Shown piece by piece: positions 45,420-58,587 of a DNA stretch of 64,000 bases (position 1 is the first letter of the stretch; every line of letters begins with the position of its first letter). Origin of the DNA: Gnetum montanum (taxonomy: Eukaryota; Streptophyta; Gnetopsida; Gnetales; Gnetaceae); NCBI GenBank assembly GCA_015680685.1, contig MNCI01003975.1:22547-86546 (forward strand), read 5' to 3'. Both the position numbers and the translations under genes were made by a program. The notes beneath the pieces are model-generated. The model saw nothing but the letters and a program-made list of their open reading frames with translations. It was not told the DNA's origin and did no database searches.

Positions 45420-47150
45420 TTATAAGCTTCTCTTTCCAAGTTCCTCCCATTTTTTCTTTTGCTATGGGCTTTATCTATTAGCCACAAGTAGTTACAAAAG
45501 TTAAGGCTTCATACTCCTTACATCTTCCTCATATAACTACAAACCATTCGACAACTATTTAGTTTCTTAGTAAGTTCTCCTCATTCTTTAAACTTGAAGT
45601 GCTTTAATTGATAGCTATTGAGGTAACCTTCCATTATTGGAAAGAGCCTTATTGTCTTGATTCATGGTATCATGTTTAGGAATATTAAGCCTCTTTAAGA
45701 CTTCTTTAGTGCTTATTTCTTCCAAACCTAATTTAGTTATGGAATTGGTTATTTCTATTAAAGTACCTTCTATACTAGAACAAGTTTGTTTCAATTAAAA
45801 CTTTCTCTTGATAATTTCATTCATGATTCTAGTTACTGCCATCATCATCATATCCAAACATCTCTATTGGTATTGAGGTAATAGATTTCTTTTTGCTCTA
45901 GCTAAATCAAACAATTCTTGCACCTTTATATCCATATACATAAATATGACTTATTTATCATGACTTTTAGTAATTTCATCTCTCATCCATTCCTTCCTAT
46001 AATATATTTTAGTGATTACTTCCTTGAAACCTAGTAGATCTAGCTATGAATAATTTGGAGTCTTACCTTTTATTACCTACTCTAACTCTAATCTTACCAT
46101 AGCTAGTCTTTCTTTCATCCGAGTTGCTTCTTGCTCTTTACTTTCTAGTAATGATTCCTTGATAGTTATCATTTCTTTAAGATATTTATTTTGCTCTCTA
46201 GAGATTTTTAATTCATCCTATAGCGTTGATGTCTCATGTTCCTATTGCACAAGAAACTCTTTAAGATTAGCTATCTTATTGTTAATTATTTTTCCCATAT
46301 CTTTATTGAAAATAGCTCCATTCTTAAATATATCTTAATGAGACATCATACACTTAAATTTTATAATTTGTGGGTCATCCTACTTATACTAATAGATGAC
46401 ACTAGCTTTTGTCTTTGGCTCTATGTATAACTTCTGACTAAGGACAATATGTCCTTTTTCTCCTTTAATTTGAAAGGCTGGGCAACTTCTTTTATTAATT
46501 ATCTTGATGAAAAATTGAGGGCTAAGGATGAGCTTCCTCCTTCTCCCTATTGTTGCTATAGCAACTATTGTTGTTCCTTTGTTATAAGGTGATTTAGGAC
46601 ATCTCTAATGAGGGTTTTTCATGGGCCTAAAGCCAAGCTTGTGGGTCCATATTTTCTCATATATCTCCCACCATTCTTCCATTGATTCTATGAACTAAAG
46701 GAATGATTTTCCTATTAAATCATCTAAACAAATTTTCTTCCTCCACTTCTACTTTAATTGCATGACAATGATTAGTTTTTGAAGCTAATAGATATTTAGA
46801 TTAAACTATTGTAGGTACTTAAAGAAAGAAAATGTATTGACATTCTAGAATTTCTAAGGTACTTTTCTTTCTTATTGCAAGACATTTTGGCTATTTTTCC
46901 AATGGATTTTTTGAGAACTCTAGAAATACTCTTCTATGTTTCAATCATAGCTTTGTCTCAACTCTACATTCTATCTCAAACTTTAGCATTGACTATTAAT
47001 GGATGCACATTTGAAATCTATCTTGATTCTACTTATGAATACTTAGAGCTTTTTCTTTTAATTCACTTTCTTTTAAAGGCTATTGAACTCAATTCTTGAC
47101 ATATGTCATGAGCTTAGATTTCATTGAACTATCCTATTAATGTTCATTAA
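45420..47150 (-). pseudogene. Unknown ORF with globular N-part and long coiled coil
   Basis: Minus strand reads in one frame for about 1.4 kb from about 46840, with only stop codons: LDDLIGKSFL, FIESMEEWWEIYEKIWTHKL, RCPKSPYNKGTT, RRRKLILSPQFF, CPAFQIKGEKGHIVLSQK, then a coiled coil (INNKIANLKEFLV, EQNKYLKEMITIKESLLE, ATRMKERLAMVRLELE), KEWMRDEITK, MDIKVQELFDLARAKRN. Coding-like sequence extends upstream to about 47150 after a 1-base shift near 46850. No enzyme motif and no family recognised. It could be the 3' part of one gene with the ORF at 49300-50144, the array between them lying in an intron. Confidence 0.6.
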
Positions 47151-47299
47151 AAGCTTTAGACTCATTACCTTATCCTTATTTTAGTCGACTTAGCTCTTAT
47201 TTAGCATATCTAGGGCTTAATTTACATGGATAATCCAACTACTTGGAAGAATCCATTTTGATTTTGCCTCTATTAACATGACATTTTTAAACTCATAGA

Positions 47300-49000
47300 A
47301 TTTGATCATAGAATCATTTTATAATCTAAAGTTTCAGCCAATATGTAAGATGACTTATAATTTTTTTAAAAATCTTTCTATGCTAACATCATCTTGTATA
47401 ACCTATTTTGAACTTGCTTATAGAGTCAATTTTAGATTCTATGTATTTCTTCTACAAAATAACTAATGTGGAGGATTGATTGTAGAATTCTTCATAGAAC
47501 CATATTTTGGTTCTATAAGACATATTGTACGCTGAGCTGTAATATGTGAGAATATTAAGCTTAGAATCCTTGGTGTCTTCAAGAAGAGCACCATCTCTTT
47601 CAATGTAATTGGTAGAACCATTTTGACCTTTACTTTTTATAACCAATTTGAAGCTCTACAAATCAGCATTATATGGAGCTAATATGGTATAATTTATTTG
47701 GAGTTGATCCTTTTTGTATTTACTTTCCTACTTCAATAACCTTATTAATTTTCCAAAACTAACATGGAAGGGCCAAATTTTAAATCCAATTGTAGAGTTA
47801 AATTTTGGCTATAAAAACTAGTTCTATGAGTAAGCTAACATGGTAGAACCATTTTCACACTTGCTCATAGAACCAAATTTTAGTTCTGCAAGAATTGCTC
47901 TCTCTCCAAAGCTAATGTGATAGAACTACTTTGAAAGCTTTCTGTGAAGCTTAATTTAGGTTCTAAGAGTCATGTACTTCAATTTCTCTTAATATCACTT
48001 CAAATGCTAACTTGATAAAGGTAAAAGTGGAATTTCTTGTAGAGAGAAATTTTAATTCTATATATAAGCTTATTTTAATGCATTTTGATGACGTGCTTTG
48101 TAGAACTATTTTAAGCCAATTTGTAGAGTCGAATCTAGTTTCTATGGAATCATTATACATAGGTGCTAATATGGTAGAACTAATTTTATACTTCCAAATT
48201 TTGGTTCTATGAATCACGTAATCCAAAATCTCACATTACAATACATGACATCTATTTGATTGCTAACTATCAAAGTAGAAAATGAGATTACTTGTGAGGT
48301 TAATTTAAGTTCTACATATGGACTTTCTTTATGATAGCACAACTTGTAAAACCATATTTGATTTTCTTTGTAGATCTAGATTTTATTCTACATTTTTTTA
48401 TCAAAATATCTAATTTGGCAAGTTGTAGGCAAGTATCTAGCATTTCTTAAGAGCTTGTTTGTCTAGTCCTTTTGTAGAAACCTATTTAAGTTCTATAAAA
48501 TTATAGCACACAATGAGCCAATGTCATAGAGCCAAAAAGTGTATTTCTAGTAGAATCATTTTTTCACTCTATGAATCTTTCCATCTAAATAAAGTCAAAT
48601 TAGCAAATTTTCTTATGTGCTTGTTTGTAGAACAATATTTTAGTTCTACAAACAATGATAATTTTCAAGCTTCTTCTTCAACTAATAATGTGACACATAG
48701 GACTACTTTTTCTTCTAATTGTAGAAGCAATTTATGATTCTAGTGGCCTTTTCAATAAGATAGCTTACATATCACATGGGATTGATATACTAGGAAAATT
48801 TCAATCTTTTCTCATGCTTTAATCCTATGAGGGTAACTTAAGCAGTACTATTTTTTGGATCCAATTTAGTTCTATGAGCTTCTACTAAAAGCTAAAATGA
48901 CAATTGTACTTAAAAAATTTGCCCTTTTTCATAATCAATGAAGTTCAAAAAAGTATTACAAGCCCTTTATTGAGCTAATCTTTGATTCTATTATCCAATC
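47300..49000. repeat. ~90 bp hairpin array (TAGAACCAAATTTTGGTTCTA type)
   Basis: About 17 degenerate units, each with a near-palindrome such as AGAACCAAATTTTAGTTCT (47869-47887) or the one at 47495-47515, preceded by GCTAATATGGTAGAACCA and followed by a variable segment. The GTTCTAT half-sites are spaced mostly 70-110 bp apart. No open frame crosses it. It lies between two minus-strand coding remnants. Confidence 0.7.
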
Positions 49001-49299
49001 TACTATTTTGAAATGACTTTGAAGGATTAAGTTAGTCTCAAATCGAGCCATTTTCCTAAAATGATAAGGTTTTTCTATGTCAAAGCACTCATTGTGATGC
49101 TAGTTTCATATTGAAATGAAATTAATCATTAAGATTTATGAATCAATTTCAAGATCTCATCTTTAACTAGAAAACAAAAAGAGCATCTCCTTAAGGCAAG
49201 ACAAACTTACATATGTTCTATTCCTTATAGGTAATTTAATTTTGCATGCGATGTTGGATTTAACTCAAAACCCCTAGCTCCTTGAACTAGTTGAAAATT

Positions 49300-50144
49300 T
49301 GTAAGCTTATATAATCAAGGGGCCAAAATTTTCTAAGTTTTAAATAAGCACTAAAACATTCTATTTTGTGAAGAGAATTTGATTAAAATGAATTTACTCT
49401 TTTCAACATTTCTATAAAAACATCTCGTAAAATTTTCTTCCACTTAGGGCTTCTTTGGTGTACAAATAGGGCGTGAAAAAATCTTAGCTCATATGCATCA
49501 TGTTATTATGCCAATATTTTCCTCCAATATTTTATGGCATTACATAAAGAATCTAGCTTGCTAATATGAATCCATTTTTATTCCATGAAAGTGGCCATTG
49601 TTGAAACAACACCTTGTTTCATCTTCCTTGTTAAGATTATCATGGAAAGAAGGAGAGGTTAGCAATGGACCTCTTGGAATTTTCATATTAGGAATAGGAT
49701 TTCCTTCCAATAGATTCCTTATCTAATGGATTTAGATACTCTTATAGATGGACTATCCTTTCTTATAATTGCCTCCACCTAGTTGTGAAACTAGTTCATC
49801 ACCATCCAAACATGAATGTTCATCATCTTTCTATGTCTAAATATGGTTGGCACCTATATTCCTATTTATCTCTGCACTGATTTCATTTAACTGAGCAATC
49901 ATCAGTTGGAAGGTAGAATTCATGCTTTCCATATCTCTATTAAGGTATTATACCTATTTCTTCTTAGGTGTCATCCATATTTGACAAAATTTACAACCAA
50001 TTCATGTAATAATCAACATTAGGCTTGAATACTAATAAACACTAGAGAAGGTTTACTCCAATGTAAAATAATTTTCAAACTATACTCACTCAATGTCTTC
50101 TCTTCATAGTCTTTCCACACTTCATCACCATACTTGATGCTCAT
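49300..50144 (-). pseudogene. Unknown minus-strand coding remnant
   Basis: Short first exon MSIKYGDEVWKDYEEKTLS at 50144-50088 followed by GTGAGT, a good donor. A second coding stretch runs from about 49975 to 49300 (MESMNSTFQLMIAQLNE, GDELVSQLGGGNYKKG, NLLEGNPIPNMKIPRGPLL, NGHFHGIKMDSY, CHKILEENIG) in one frame with TAG/TAA stops. No family recognised. It points away from the plus-strand gag that begins about 50.3 kb, as the antisense gene of element F points away from its gag. Confidence 0.5.
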
Positions 50145-50339
50145 CTCATGATGATACAAACATCAAATAACACCAATATGTATGAATAAAACTAGGGCAA
50201 GAAACCTAGAAAATTTTTTCCAAGTAAACTTGAGGATCTTTAGGTTGTTTTAATATTTTTCTCCAATGTTTCAACTATTTGTTAATTTAGAATGGGTAAT
50301 TTTGAAAGTTTCCCTTATTGTACAAGTCACTTTTAGCCT

Positions 50340-53300
50340 TTGGGATACATCTTTCTAAATTTTGTCCTTAGAATGAGAGACATATATAGAGCTCGGAAGA
50401 CATCTCTAATGCCACAAACAATAAACTATAACACATCAATGTCATTTATAACACAATCTCGATATGTAAAATCATCAATGGTGGCTTTTACAAGAACAAA
50501 TCCATTAGCTAATCATGTAAGTTCCACCATGGGACTCCAAGCAACATAGGGGTCATACACTCCATTTGTCCCATTTGTTCTTCAAGTACTACCATAAACA
50601 TCCTTTTGTTTGTTTGACCTACAAGCCACAACCATAACACAACCTCTTCCTTCTATCATGCAACCCATAGTAAGGCCACAAGACTCACAACATATGTCAC
50701 AATCCTATGTACAAACCTTGTAACCAATAGGGCCACCATAGGGTCTAGATCAAGCCTTTTAGATGATCTAGGACCTAAAGGAGGAGTTGAAGAGACTTAA
50801 AGCCTCTAGTTCATAAATTCTCAAGATTATGAACTTCTACTAGGATGATTCCATAAGTCCTGTAGTCCCAACCTTGGCACTTCCTCCTGGTATCACTATT
50901 CCCTAATTTACCAAATATAATGAAGAAGGTATCCCTAGTGCTCAACTTATTACCTTTTGATTTGAATAATTACTATTATAGTCATGGCCCCATACCATCA
51001 TGAGGATTTTCTCTATGTCTTTGACTAGGAAAGCACTTGATTGGTATCACACATTACCTAAGGGATCCATATTCTCTTTAGAGGACTTGATTGCCCAATT
51101 TGTAAATTGCTTCAAGCATAACTTAAAGCTTGATATAAGGTTTGATCAACTCATGAAGGTTAAGCAGGGGAACTTAGAATGCATACAGAGGTTCATCCAG
51201 TGATGGAATGGACTACTGAACAAAATACTAAAGCCTATAGCCAAAGCCACTTGTTAGCCATATTTAAGGGAGTAGTTAATGAGTTCATCAAGTCTAAACT
51301 CTACTACATTGATCCACAGTCCCTTAGTTATGTATTCTCTAAAACTAAAAATATATAGGATGCTATGGAAGCTAGTTATGATCTCACATATATAGCATAT
51401 AAAAGCCAACACACTCAGAGAGATAAAGAAAAGAGCAAATAAAACAACATGATTATAGCAGTTGTGGAAAAAGAAACAAAGACTAAAAACCAAGGGCCAA
51501 AGGCTAATTCATCTAAGGTCCCCACTAATGATCAAAATAATCAATCATCAATATTTGAGGCCACTACATTGACAACAGCTAGACCTAACATTGAAAGAAA
51601 GGATAGGTCCAAATACACTACATTTCCATTAAAACTATTCAAGTTACTAGCCCAACTATTAAAAAGTGGATGCATGCAACACAAACAAATGATTGAAGTA
51701 GCTTGAAAGAAACATAATCAGCTATGCAAAATAGCCAAGAATCCTATCGAGAAAAAAAATGATGATCTCTAATTGACTAGATACTATAAGATAAATTTCT
51801 TCTACTATTATCATCAACTACTTGGTCATGACACAGACTTCTGCCTGTATTGAAGGATGGCTTGCAAAGGATGATAGATATGGGGGAACTCGTCTTAGAT
51901 GCTTTCAACCAAGTTTGACTACAAAACTAGTTATTGCAAGTCTACAAGGACCCATTGAATGCTAATGATAGCCCTTATGTTATCTCATCATTCAACATTA
52001 ATGAAAATAAAAGACTTGCAAAAGAACCATTCATGATTCAAGTATCCCTCTATGATGAAAGGGCTTCTTCAGCTTCCCATAGCTCAAGAACTCCTTTTGT
52101 TATAAGAGTACCATCATGAGTGCCTCTAAGGAAACCTTTTGTCATTGGGGTCTCCTAACCCAATACAATCCAAACAACTACACAACAACCCCTTGTGGTG
52201 GCTAATGCTACTGTCTCTTCCTTACAACCAATGGTTGATAGCCAAAAAGCCTTAACCAAACAAAGGAAGAAGCATAAGAAAAAGCTTGATAATAAGGGAG
52301 ATAAGAAGATGAAGGCATGAAAGGAAGTGGATCCATCAAAGTCCACTTCCATTTTAGCTATACCCATGACCTCCTCTACCCCAACCATTTCAACCAATAA
52401 GCAACAAGAGGATACCAAAGTTCATAACCAAAACAAAAAGGAAGAGCCACAATAGCCATAACCTAAAGCTAAAGTTCTTATTTTAGGATGCATGGAAGAA
52501 GTAAAGCATAACCTTGATGACAAGCCCATGGCCAATGATAAAAAATTCCTTAGTGCAATGAACTAAGTCAAGTAATGCCTTAAGCAAAAAAACATAACTC
52601 TAAGCTTATTTTACCTGATCATGACTTCCACCACACATCATGAGGCACTAGTCAAAATTTTGACCTCCATCCCCATTAGTGAAGATATTCTTGCTAATGA
52701 GGAATCCATCCATGTAGTGATGATTCTTCCCTTACCAAAGGAGATGAAGTCAATGCACCTTGTATTTTGCAATAGAAAAATTAAAGTTTATCCCCAAAAT
52801 GACAAAGTAACTACAACTCCTTTATTCATAACTGTATGCATAGGAAAATTTAAAATACACCGAGTGCATGTTGATGAAGGAGCTGCAACCAATGTTATCC
52901 CATGCACCATAATTGAATGCTTGGGGCTAACTAAGGAAGTACAACCTACAACCACTGTAGCTCTTAAGTTCTTTAATGGATCAAGAGTTGCTGTGAAGGG
53001 GTCTATCTCCTTGTATTTTGTAGCTAAGAAATTCCCCACAACTACCAGCTTCTTGGTGGTGGAAGAGATACCAAGATTTAACCTAATTCTAGGAAGACCT
53101 TGGTTGGCTCAATTACAAGTTGTGTCCTCTCCCATTTATCAAGAAATTCACCTTCCTTATGAGGGAGGTGAAATCATCATTCATGGTAATAACATAATTC
53201 CCCTAGCTATTAACAATGTAGATAGAGTAGGGGTCTAAAGTGGGGCTTCAAGAAGAAGCTCCCATCCATGAATAGCAATAATCTAAGAAAGTTAAAATTG

Positions 53301-53443
53301 ATAGTGATAAGCAATGGGATGCATTATGGGATGAACTCCCTTTTAACATTGTAAGCAGAGGGGATGACAAATATAAGCTTATGCAAAGCAGGCCTTACTC
53401 ACTCCCTAATATTTCAAATATTAGAAAGAATTTGCACAAGTAA
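50340..53443 (+). pseudogene. Gypsy gag-protease ORF, plus-strand copy (element P)
   Basis: Same protein as 43920-40458. Gag core at 51000-51203 (FSMSLTRKALDWYHTLPKG, EDLIAQFVNCF, MKVKQGNLE); YKDPLNANDSPY and TPFVIRVP linker at 51934-52119; long intact stretch 52621-53238 with retropepsin VHVDEGAATNVIP (DEG at the catalytic position), LKFFNGSR and LILGRPWLAQL; then DELPFNIVSRGDDKY and SNIRKNLHK before TAA at 53441-53443. The N-terminal 150 or so codons expected by comparison with the copy at 43920 are missing or unrecognisable. Several stops upstream of 52600. Confidence 0.85.
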
Positions 53444-53669
53444 AGTTTGCCTTAACCTTCCCATGCCCCTATGACCAGATGCACTTATAGCCATGTAGCC
53501 TTAATTTTCTCTTGTAGTTTATTATATCTTTTTATGCATTTGTTGTTTTACTCTTTATGTAGGTAGCCTATGCATGTAGTCGAAGTTCATTTGCATTTTC
53601 TTTATTTCTACTTATGTTATACACATCAAGAAAGCCTTATAAATATACATCTTTTTCATTGCCCATCTA

Positions 53670-54090
53670 CTAAGATGTTTAACTAGCATTAAAATTTGCT
53701 ATGACCTTAAACTAACATCTCAGTCCACTACGACCTTAAACTAGCATTCTCATTTGCTAAGATAAACTAACATTAGGTTTTGTTATGACCTAAAACTAGC
53801 ATCCCCATTTGCTAAGATGTTAAATTGGCATTGTGGTATGGTATGACCTTAAATTGGCATCCCCATCTACTAAGATGTTCATTTGGCATTATGGTCCACT
53901 AAGACCTTAAATTGGCATGAAGGCCCACCATGGAATTAAACTTGCAACACCTACCAAACAATGCAACATGGCCTACCATGGCCTAAAATTGGCAAAAGTA
54001 ATAACAATGCATCATGGCTTGTCATCGTCTTAAACTAGCAAAACTATGTGACCTATGCCCATGATGGCCTAAAACTAGCAAACATTCCTT
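53670..54090. repeat. GCTAGTTTAAGG-type array after gag-protease P
   Basis: About eleven units of roughly 36 bp; plus strand reads ...ACCTTAAACTAGCATC..., the reverse complement of the arrays around pol A and pol B, hence the same orientation relative to the element's genes. It lies between the gag-protease stop and the 3' end of the antisense gene. Confidence 0.8.
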
Positions 54091-54409
54091 TTATTATTAT
54101 ATCTCTCTTTTCTTCGCTTATTATAGCATCAATTAGCGATTTAATGTTATAATCAAAATGTCAACATAGCTATTTTCAACATTTAATACATTTCTATGAT
54201 TTACTATAGATACATATAGCAGAAAAAAAAAACAAAAACAAAAAAAAAATTTAAACCTTAAGTTAAAATGTCCATAACATACATAGCCATGGCCATGATG
54301 TGTGACAAGATTGTGAAAGAATAACAACCATCTATAACATAGTCTTGGCTAATTATAGTCATCAACATGGAAATAAAAATAAATATCCAACAAGCTATAC
54401 TGATGGAGG

Positions 54410-56568
54410 TTACTGAGCAACATCTAAAGGAGGAAGTGGTGGATCATTCCTATCCTCATCGCTTAGGTAACCAATTTCTCTTAAGGCCTAAAATGTAACA
54501 ACATATATCCAGTTAGTAATCCATAGCCAAAATCATGGCTTAAAATAAAACCTAAAAGATAAAATATATCAAAGCTATGGAGATTCTAGCTTTGTTACTT
54601 CTATGTATAGATGGAGAAGGGCTTCCTACCAATGATCGTGAATATGGTACTTCATCATGTTGACCTAATCAACATCCCCAAGAGCAACACTAGAGAGAAT
54701 GTCGGTCCTATTTATAGAAGTTAAAGTAGGAGGCTCCTAGGTAGTAGTAGTTATAGAGGTCTCAATTGCAGTAATGGTAATTTGAAGAGTAGGAGATTTC
54801 TCCACCTGGAGAGTACTTTCAAAAAGTTTATAAGCACTCTCCACCTAGATTCCTTGAATGAAAAGCTCTCTCTTGCACCATTCAACCAACTCCTCCTTAA
54901 GCCACTTTCGGTAGGCCCCACTATCTCCCTTGTATTGTTGCTTATGAACCTTTTGTGTTTTGCCGCACTCCAAGACCCAAGAGAAGCAATCCTTTCAATC
55001 CTCAACCTTTTGGAAGATGAGGTTTATTTGCATATGTTATTTTACCATCTCTCATAGGACCTCTACTTTGTCCTAAATGACATGCCAGTAGTAGGCTCAC
55101 ATGATCTTCTTAGTCCTTAATTTTCCTTAGTTAACCACTTGGGCTTTCACAAAGGCCTTATAGTGTCAAAGATCTCTAATTTTATCCTCCTACCATTGAT
55201 TATTTTCCCTTAAGGTCACAACTTCCTCCCATAGGGATTCATTGGACCTCTTTAGCTCCCACAAAGCTTTTGCACATGACATTGCTAAATCAGTAGTAGT
55301 CTTGTACAACTTCATGAGTACACTAGATACATTAGAGTGAAGCTTAGGTAAGGAGTCTCTCTTGATGTTTCTACTAGGGACCCACTCCATAGAAGGAACT
55401 AAATAATTATAAAATACAATCATAAAACATAATGTGTAACCTAAGATAGCCATAATGCAAGAAAAGCCTATAATTGAAATACATAAAATAAAATCCTTAC
55501 CTATCTCAAGTGCAACCTGATGCAATCAATTGATGATGTCCTTAGCCATTCCATACATGAACTCCACTTTGGAGTCTCTACCCATGGTTTCACATGAAAC
55601 TTAGAGACTAGAGCTTACACTTGTGGTTCAAGAACTACTGTAAGCATAACAATCATTGAAATGTTAGGATGACAACCAAAGATAAATAATGAGATATAAT
55701 GAAAACATTAAGGCATAGGCATACATGGCTCCTCCTTTCCTTCCTCCTTAATGATGATGATGGAAGATGTACCTAGTACTACCTCATCAAACAAGGCATC
55801 TAGATATTTATATTTGCATCGACAAGCCCTTCAACTATAGGTTTCTTTGGGAGTGCCTCTTCTACATGCCTTTGCTTTGCCTTCATAATAGCTTGGGATG
55901 CCATAGCCTGACTCTTATCTACAACCATAGTACATATAAAACTAGTTAACACATGAAACCATAAAGTAGCCATAAACTTTAAAACATGAAATAGCTACAT
56001 TTAAACAAAGCATACCTGTAATTGCTTGCAATGATGGCCTAAGCTTAAAATTAAGCTTCTTCAGGGTAGGCTAGTCTGATGCTAGGGGTGTATCTTCCAT
56101 AGGCCTCTTTAGTTTTTTCCTAGCTACCCCTTTAGCCTCCATACATCATTATATGGCATCCTAGACACTAGTGGGAAATGTGAGAGGCTCATCGTCATCA
56201 GTATTGTTAGGAGACTCATATTTCCTAATATCAAGATTCTTAGTGGTGATGGATAATGTATCATCCATTCCCTCTGGTGGGTTCTGGGCCTACATTATTA
56301 GATATATATGTTTTATCCAAGGCCTAGAAAGTTAGCTTGGATCTTGGGAGACCCATTGTTCATTCCTGTACATCACTAGAAACTCCACAAACTGTTTTAG
56401 ATAACCTATAAAAAATGCAAAGTGCATATGTATTATCATAGAGGTATTAGCACAGAGTCTAAGGAACTCCTTTTAAAGCCCAATATCCAAAGAAGCTATC
56501 CAATTAAATTTGGTTTCCTTCATTAGGACCTTCCTAGAGGTCCACCCCTATGCTAGGCTAATTACCTT
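54410..56568 (-). pseudogene. Second copy of the antisense multi-exon gene (element P)
   Basis: 5' end cut by the LTR at 56569. Blocks in order: SRKVLMKETKFNWIASLDIG; IKHIYLIMQAQNPPEGMDD; GVARKKLKRPMED...LKKLNFKL with donor GTATGC near 56010; HQVALEI with donor GTAAGG near 55493; acceptor TTATTTAG then MEWVPSRNIKRDSLPKL; coiled coil (LWELKRSNESLWEEVVTL); FSWVLECGKTQKVHK; ILSSVALGDVDQVNM; last exon 54487-54410 (acceptor ATTTTAG, LSDEDRNDPPLPPLDVAQ, stop TAA). Each block aligns with the copy at 37460-40048, and at least two introns (after LAL/VALEI and before the acidic tail) sit at the same place. Stops are frequent. It faces the gag-protease ORF tail to tail. Confidence 0.75.
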
Positions 56569-57673
56569 TGTTGCGACCGAAAATGTCAGTGGCTGGAACA
56601 CCGAGAGGTTGCTGGGTCAATAGTTCAACCCCGGATCTGTGCGAGGGCCATGCTAGAGAGGAACGGAAATGGGGTGCGCTGAATGGTCTGGTCAATCAAA
56701 TAGGAACTTAATCGGTGTACCTTAACCTTTCGTAAATGTTTGTTTTGGAAATGATGTACGCGAAGTAAAGCGATGATCAATAAATATAAAACGATGAAAA
56801 TAGTGCAAAAAGACGATGATAGTAAGTGAATAGAAAAACAAACTTGGGTGAGAAAGTGCACTATCGCAAGGTCATAGATTTGATCCTTTGTTTTCTTGCA
56901 AAGTGTACAACTAAGCATGCAACATTGGAGAGGCATGACTTACATAGAGCAGTATGGTCACAGAACACTAAAATATAGTTGATAGCCTGCTATTTGGGAT
57001 TCTTTTGCTTGCCACTTTGCTCACTCAGATGCCAAAATGCTAAACTCACAAAGGGATTCTTCTGCTTGCCACTCTGCTCACTGAGATGCTAAAATGCTAA
57101 ACTCAAAAAGAGATGTCTGGAGCCAACTAGAAAGCTTAAAGCCAACCAGAATGCTAAAAATGCTGACTATGCCCTCCAAAAGCCATCTCAAAATCCAATC
57201 ATGCAAAAAGCTAACCCTTTGAGCATTATTCACCAGGGTATTTATAGGGCTAGGAGTAGGAGAAAAATGTGGTCTAGATGCCAAGTGTCCTGGGCCCCAC
57301 AAGGTGCAAACATGTCTGTGCTATGTAGATGTCTGATGCTGGATGTGAGCCTTGTTATGCTGTGACCATATTGCTAAAACTGCACATGCCAAAATCTAGA
57401 AAGCATGCTAACAATGAAAACAAAAGTGGAGCCTATGCTCCAGGACTACGTCTTCCCTAATCTTGTGAGTAGGGCCAAGCATAGGGACAATTTTGGGAAT
57501 TGACCAGGGGTGTGCAAAATGAAGTAAAATTGCAGGTTTTCTTTGCCGGAGAGGTGCCAGAACGAGAATGATAACCACCAATAAGTTATAGAGCTAACTG
57601 AATATGTCTTGATGTCTTCATGTAGATGTTGCACTACTTACGCTATCCAACATGTTGGCATAGCATAAGTAAC

Positions 57674-58291
57674 TACACACTACACTATGCGAAGCTATGT
57701 AGCATAGCACAACATAGCTAGTGGTCTTCAAAGAAGTCTTGCCTAGAAGCTGAGAGCATTTGTTTGAGGCTTGGTCAGGAAAGTGATTGCAACTTTGTCT
57801 TCCATGCTAGAAAGCCTTTGAACCTGCTAAGTTCATCTTTGGGGCATTCTGTTGTTTTTCATCCTTGCCACACTATGCTACGCTACATAGCGTAGTAGCC
57901 AATGTGACATGCATCTTTGTTTAATATTTTAATGTTTCATCAGGAAAGTTTGCTTGAGGCCTAAGGGCCAAGTGGGATAGGTAGTTTTGGAGGCCAGAGC
58001 ATTGCCAAGTGCAATCCTATTACTAGAGACATTTGGCCAAGGGGCTTTTGTGCATTCTATCCTTGCTACACTGTGCTACCTTACATAGCGTAGCATCCCA
58101 TGTTGGTTCAATCCTTACTCATGTTTTCCAAAATTTTATCATAGGATGTTTGTCATGCTCTGGTGTGTCAATAAAGCAAGCTTTTTTAACTGTTGAAACA
58201 TGGCAAATTCTTTGGAAGACTGACTTGTCATCAACTTGCATCTTGGACACTTGATTGGTCTCAAGGCCTACTACACTATGTAGCATAGCAG
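57674..58291. repeat. Four phased palindromes in LTR2 U3
   Basis: Inverted repeats at 57674-57718, 57868-57898, 58064-58095 and 58268-58291 (GCTACGCTACATAGCGTAG type), centres about 186, 197 and 200 bp apart. LTR1 has one more unit. Confidence 0.8.
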
Positions 58292-58587
58292 ATTTCTCCA
58301 CTAGAGAACTTGCTGAACTATTTAGCTCATCCTAAACACTTTTGGCAACTCCTAGCATGGGTTTTAGATAGACTATCAACCGGATCAATTGTCTAGTTGG
58401 GCAAGCTAGAGAGTCTAGTAGGCCCGACAGCCCTAGAGATAGAAAACTTGTTGGACTGTATAGTCTACCCTTAGTGCCTACATTGTCTTAATGGCTCATC
58501 ATGACATTGCACTTTTGGAAATCCTTGCCCAAATTTCAAGACTCTACTAAAGCATCAAGATCCTAAAATTTTATGGTGTTTCAATGG

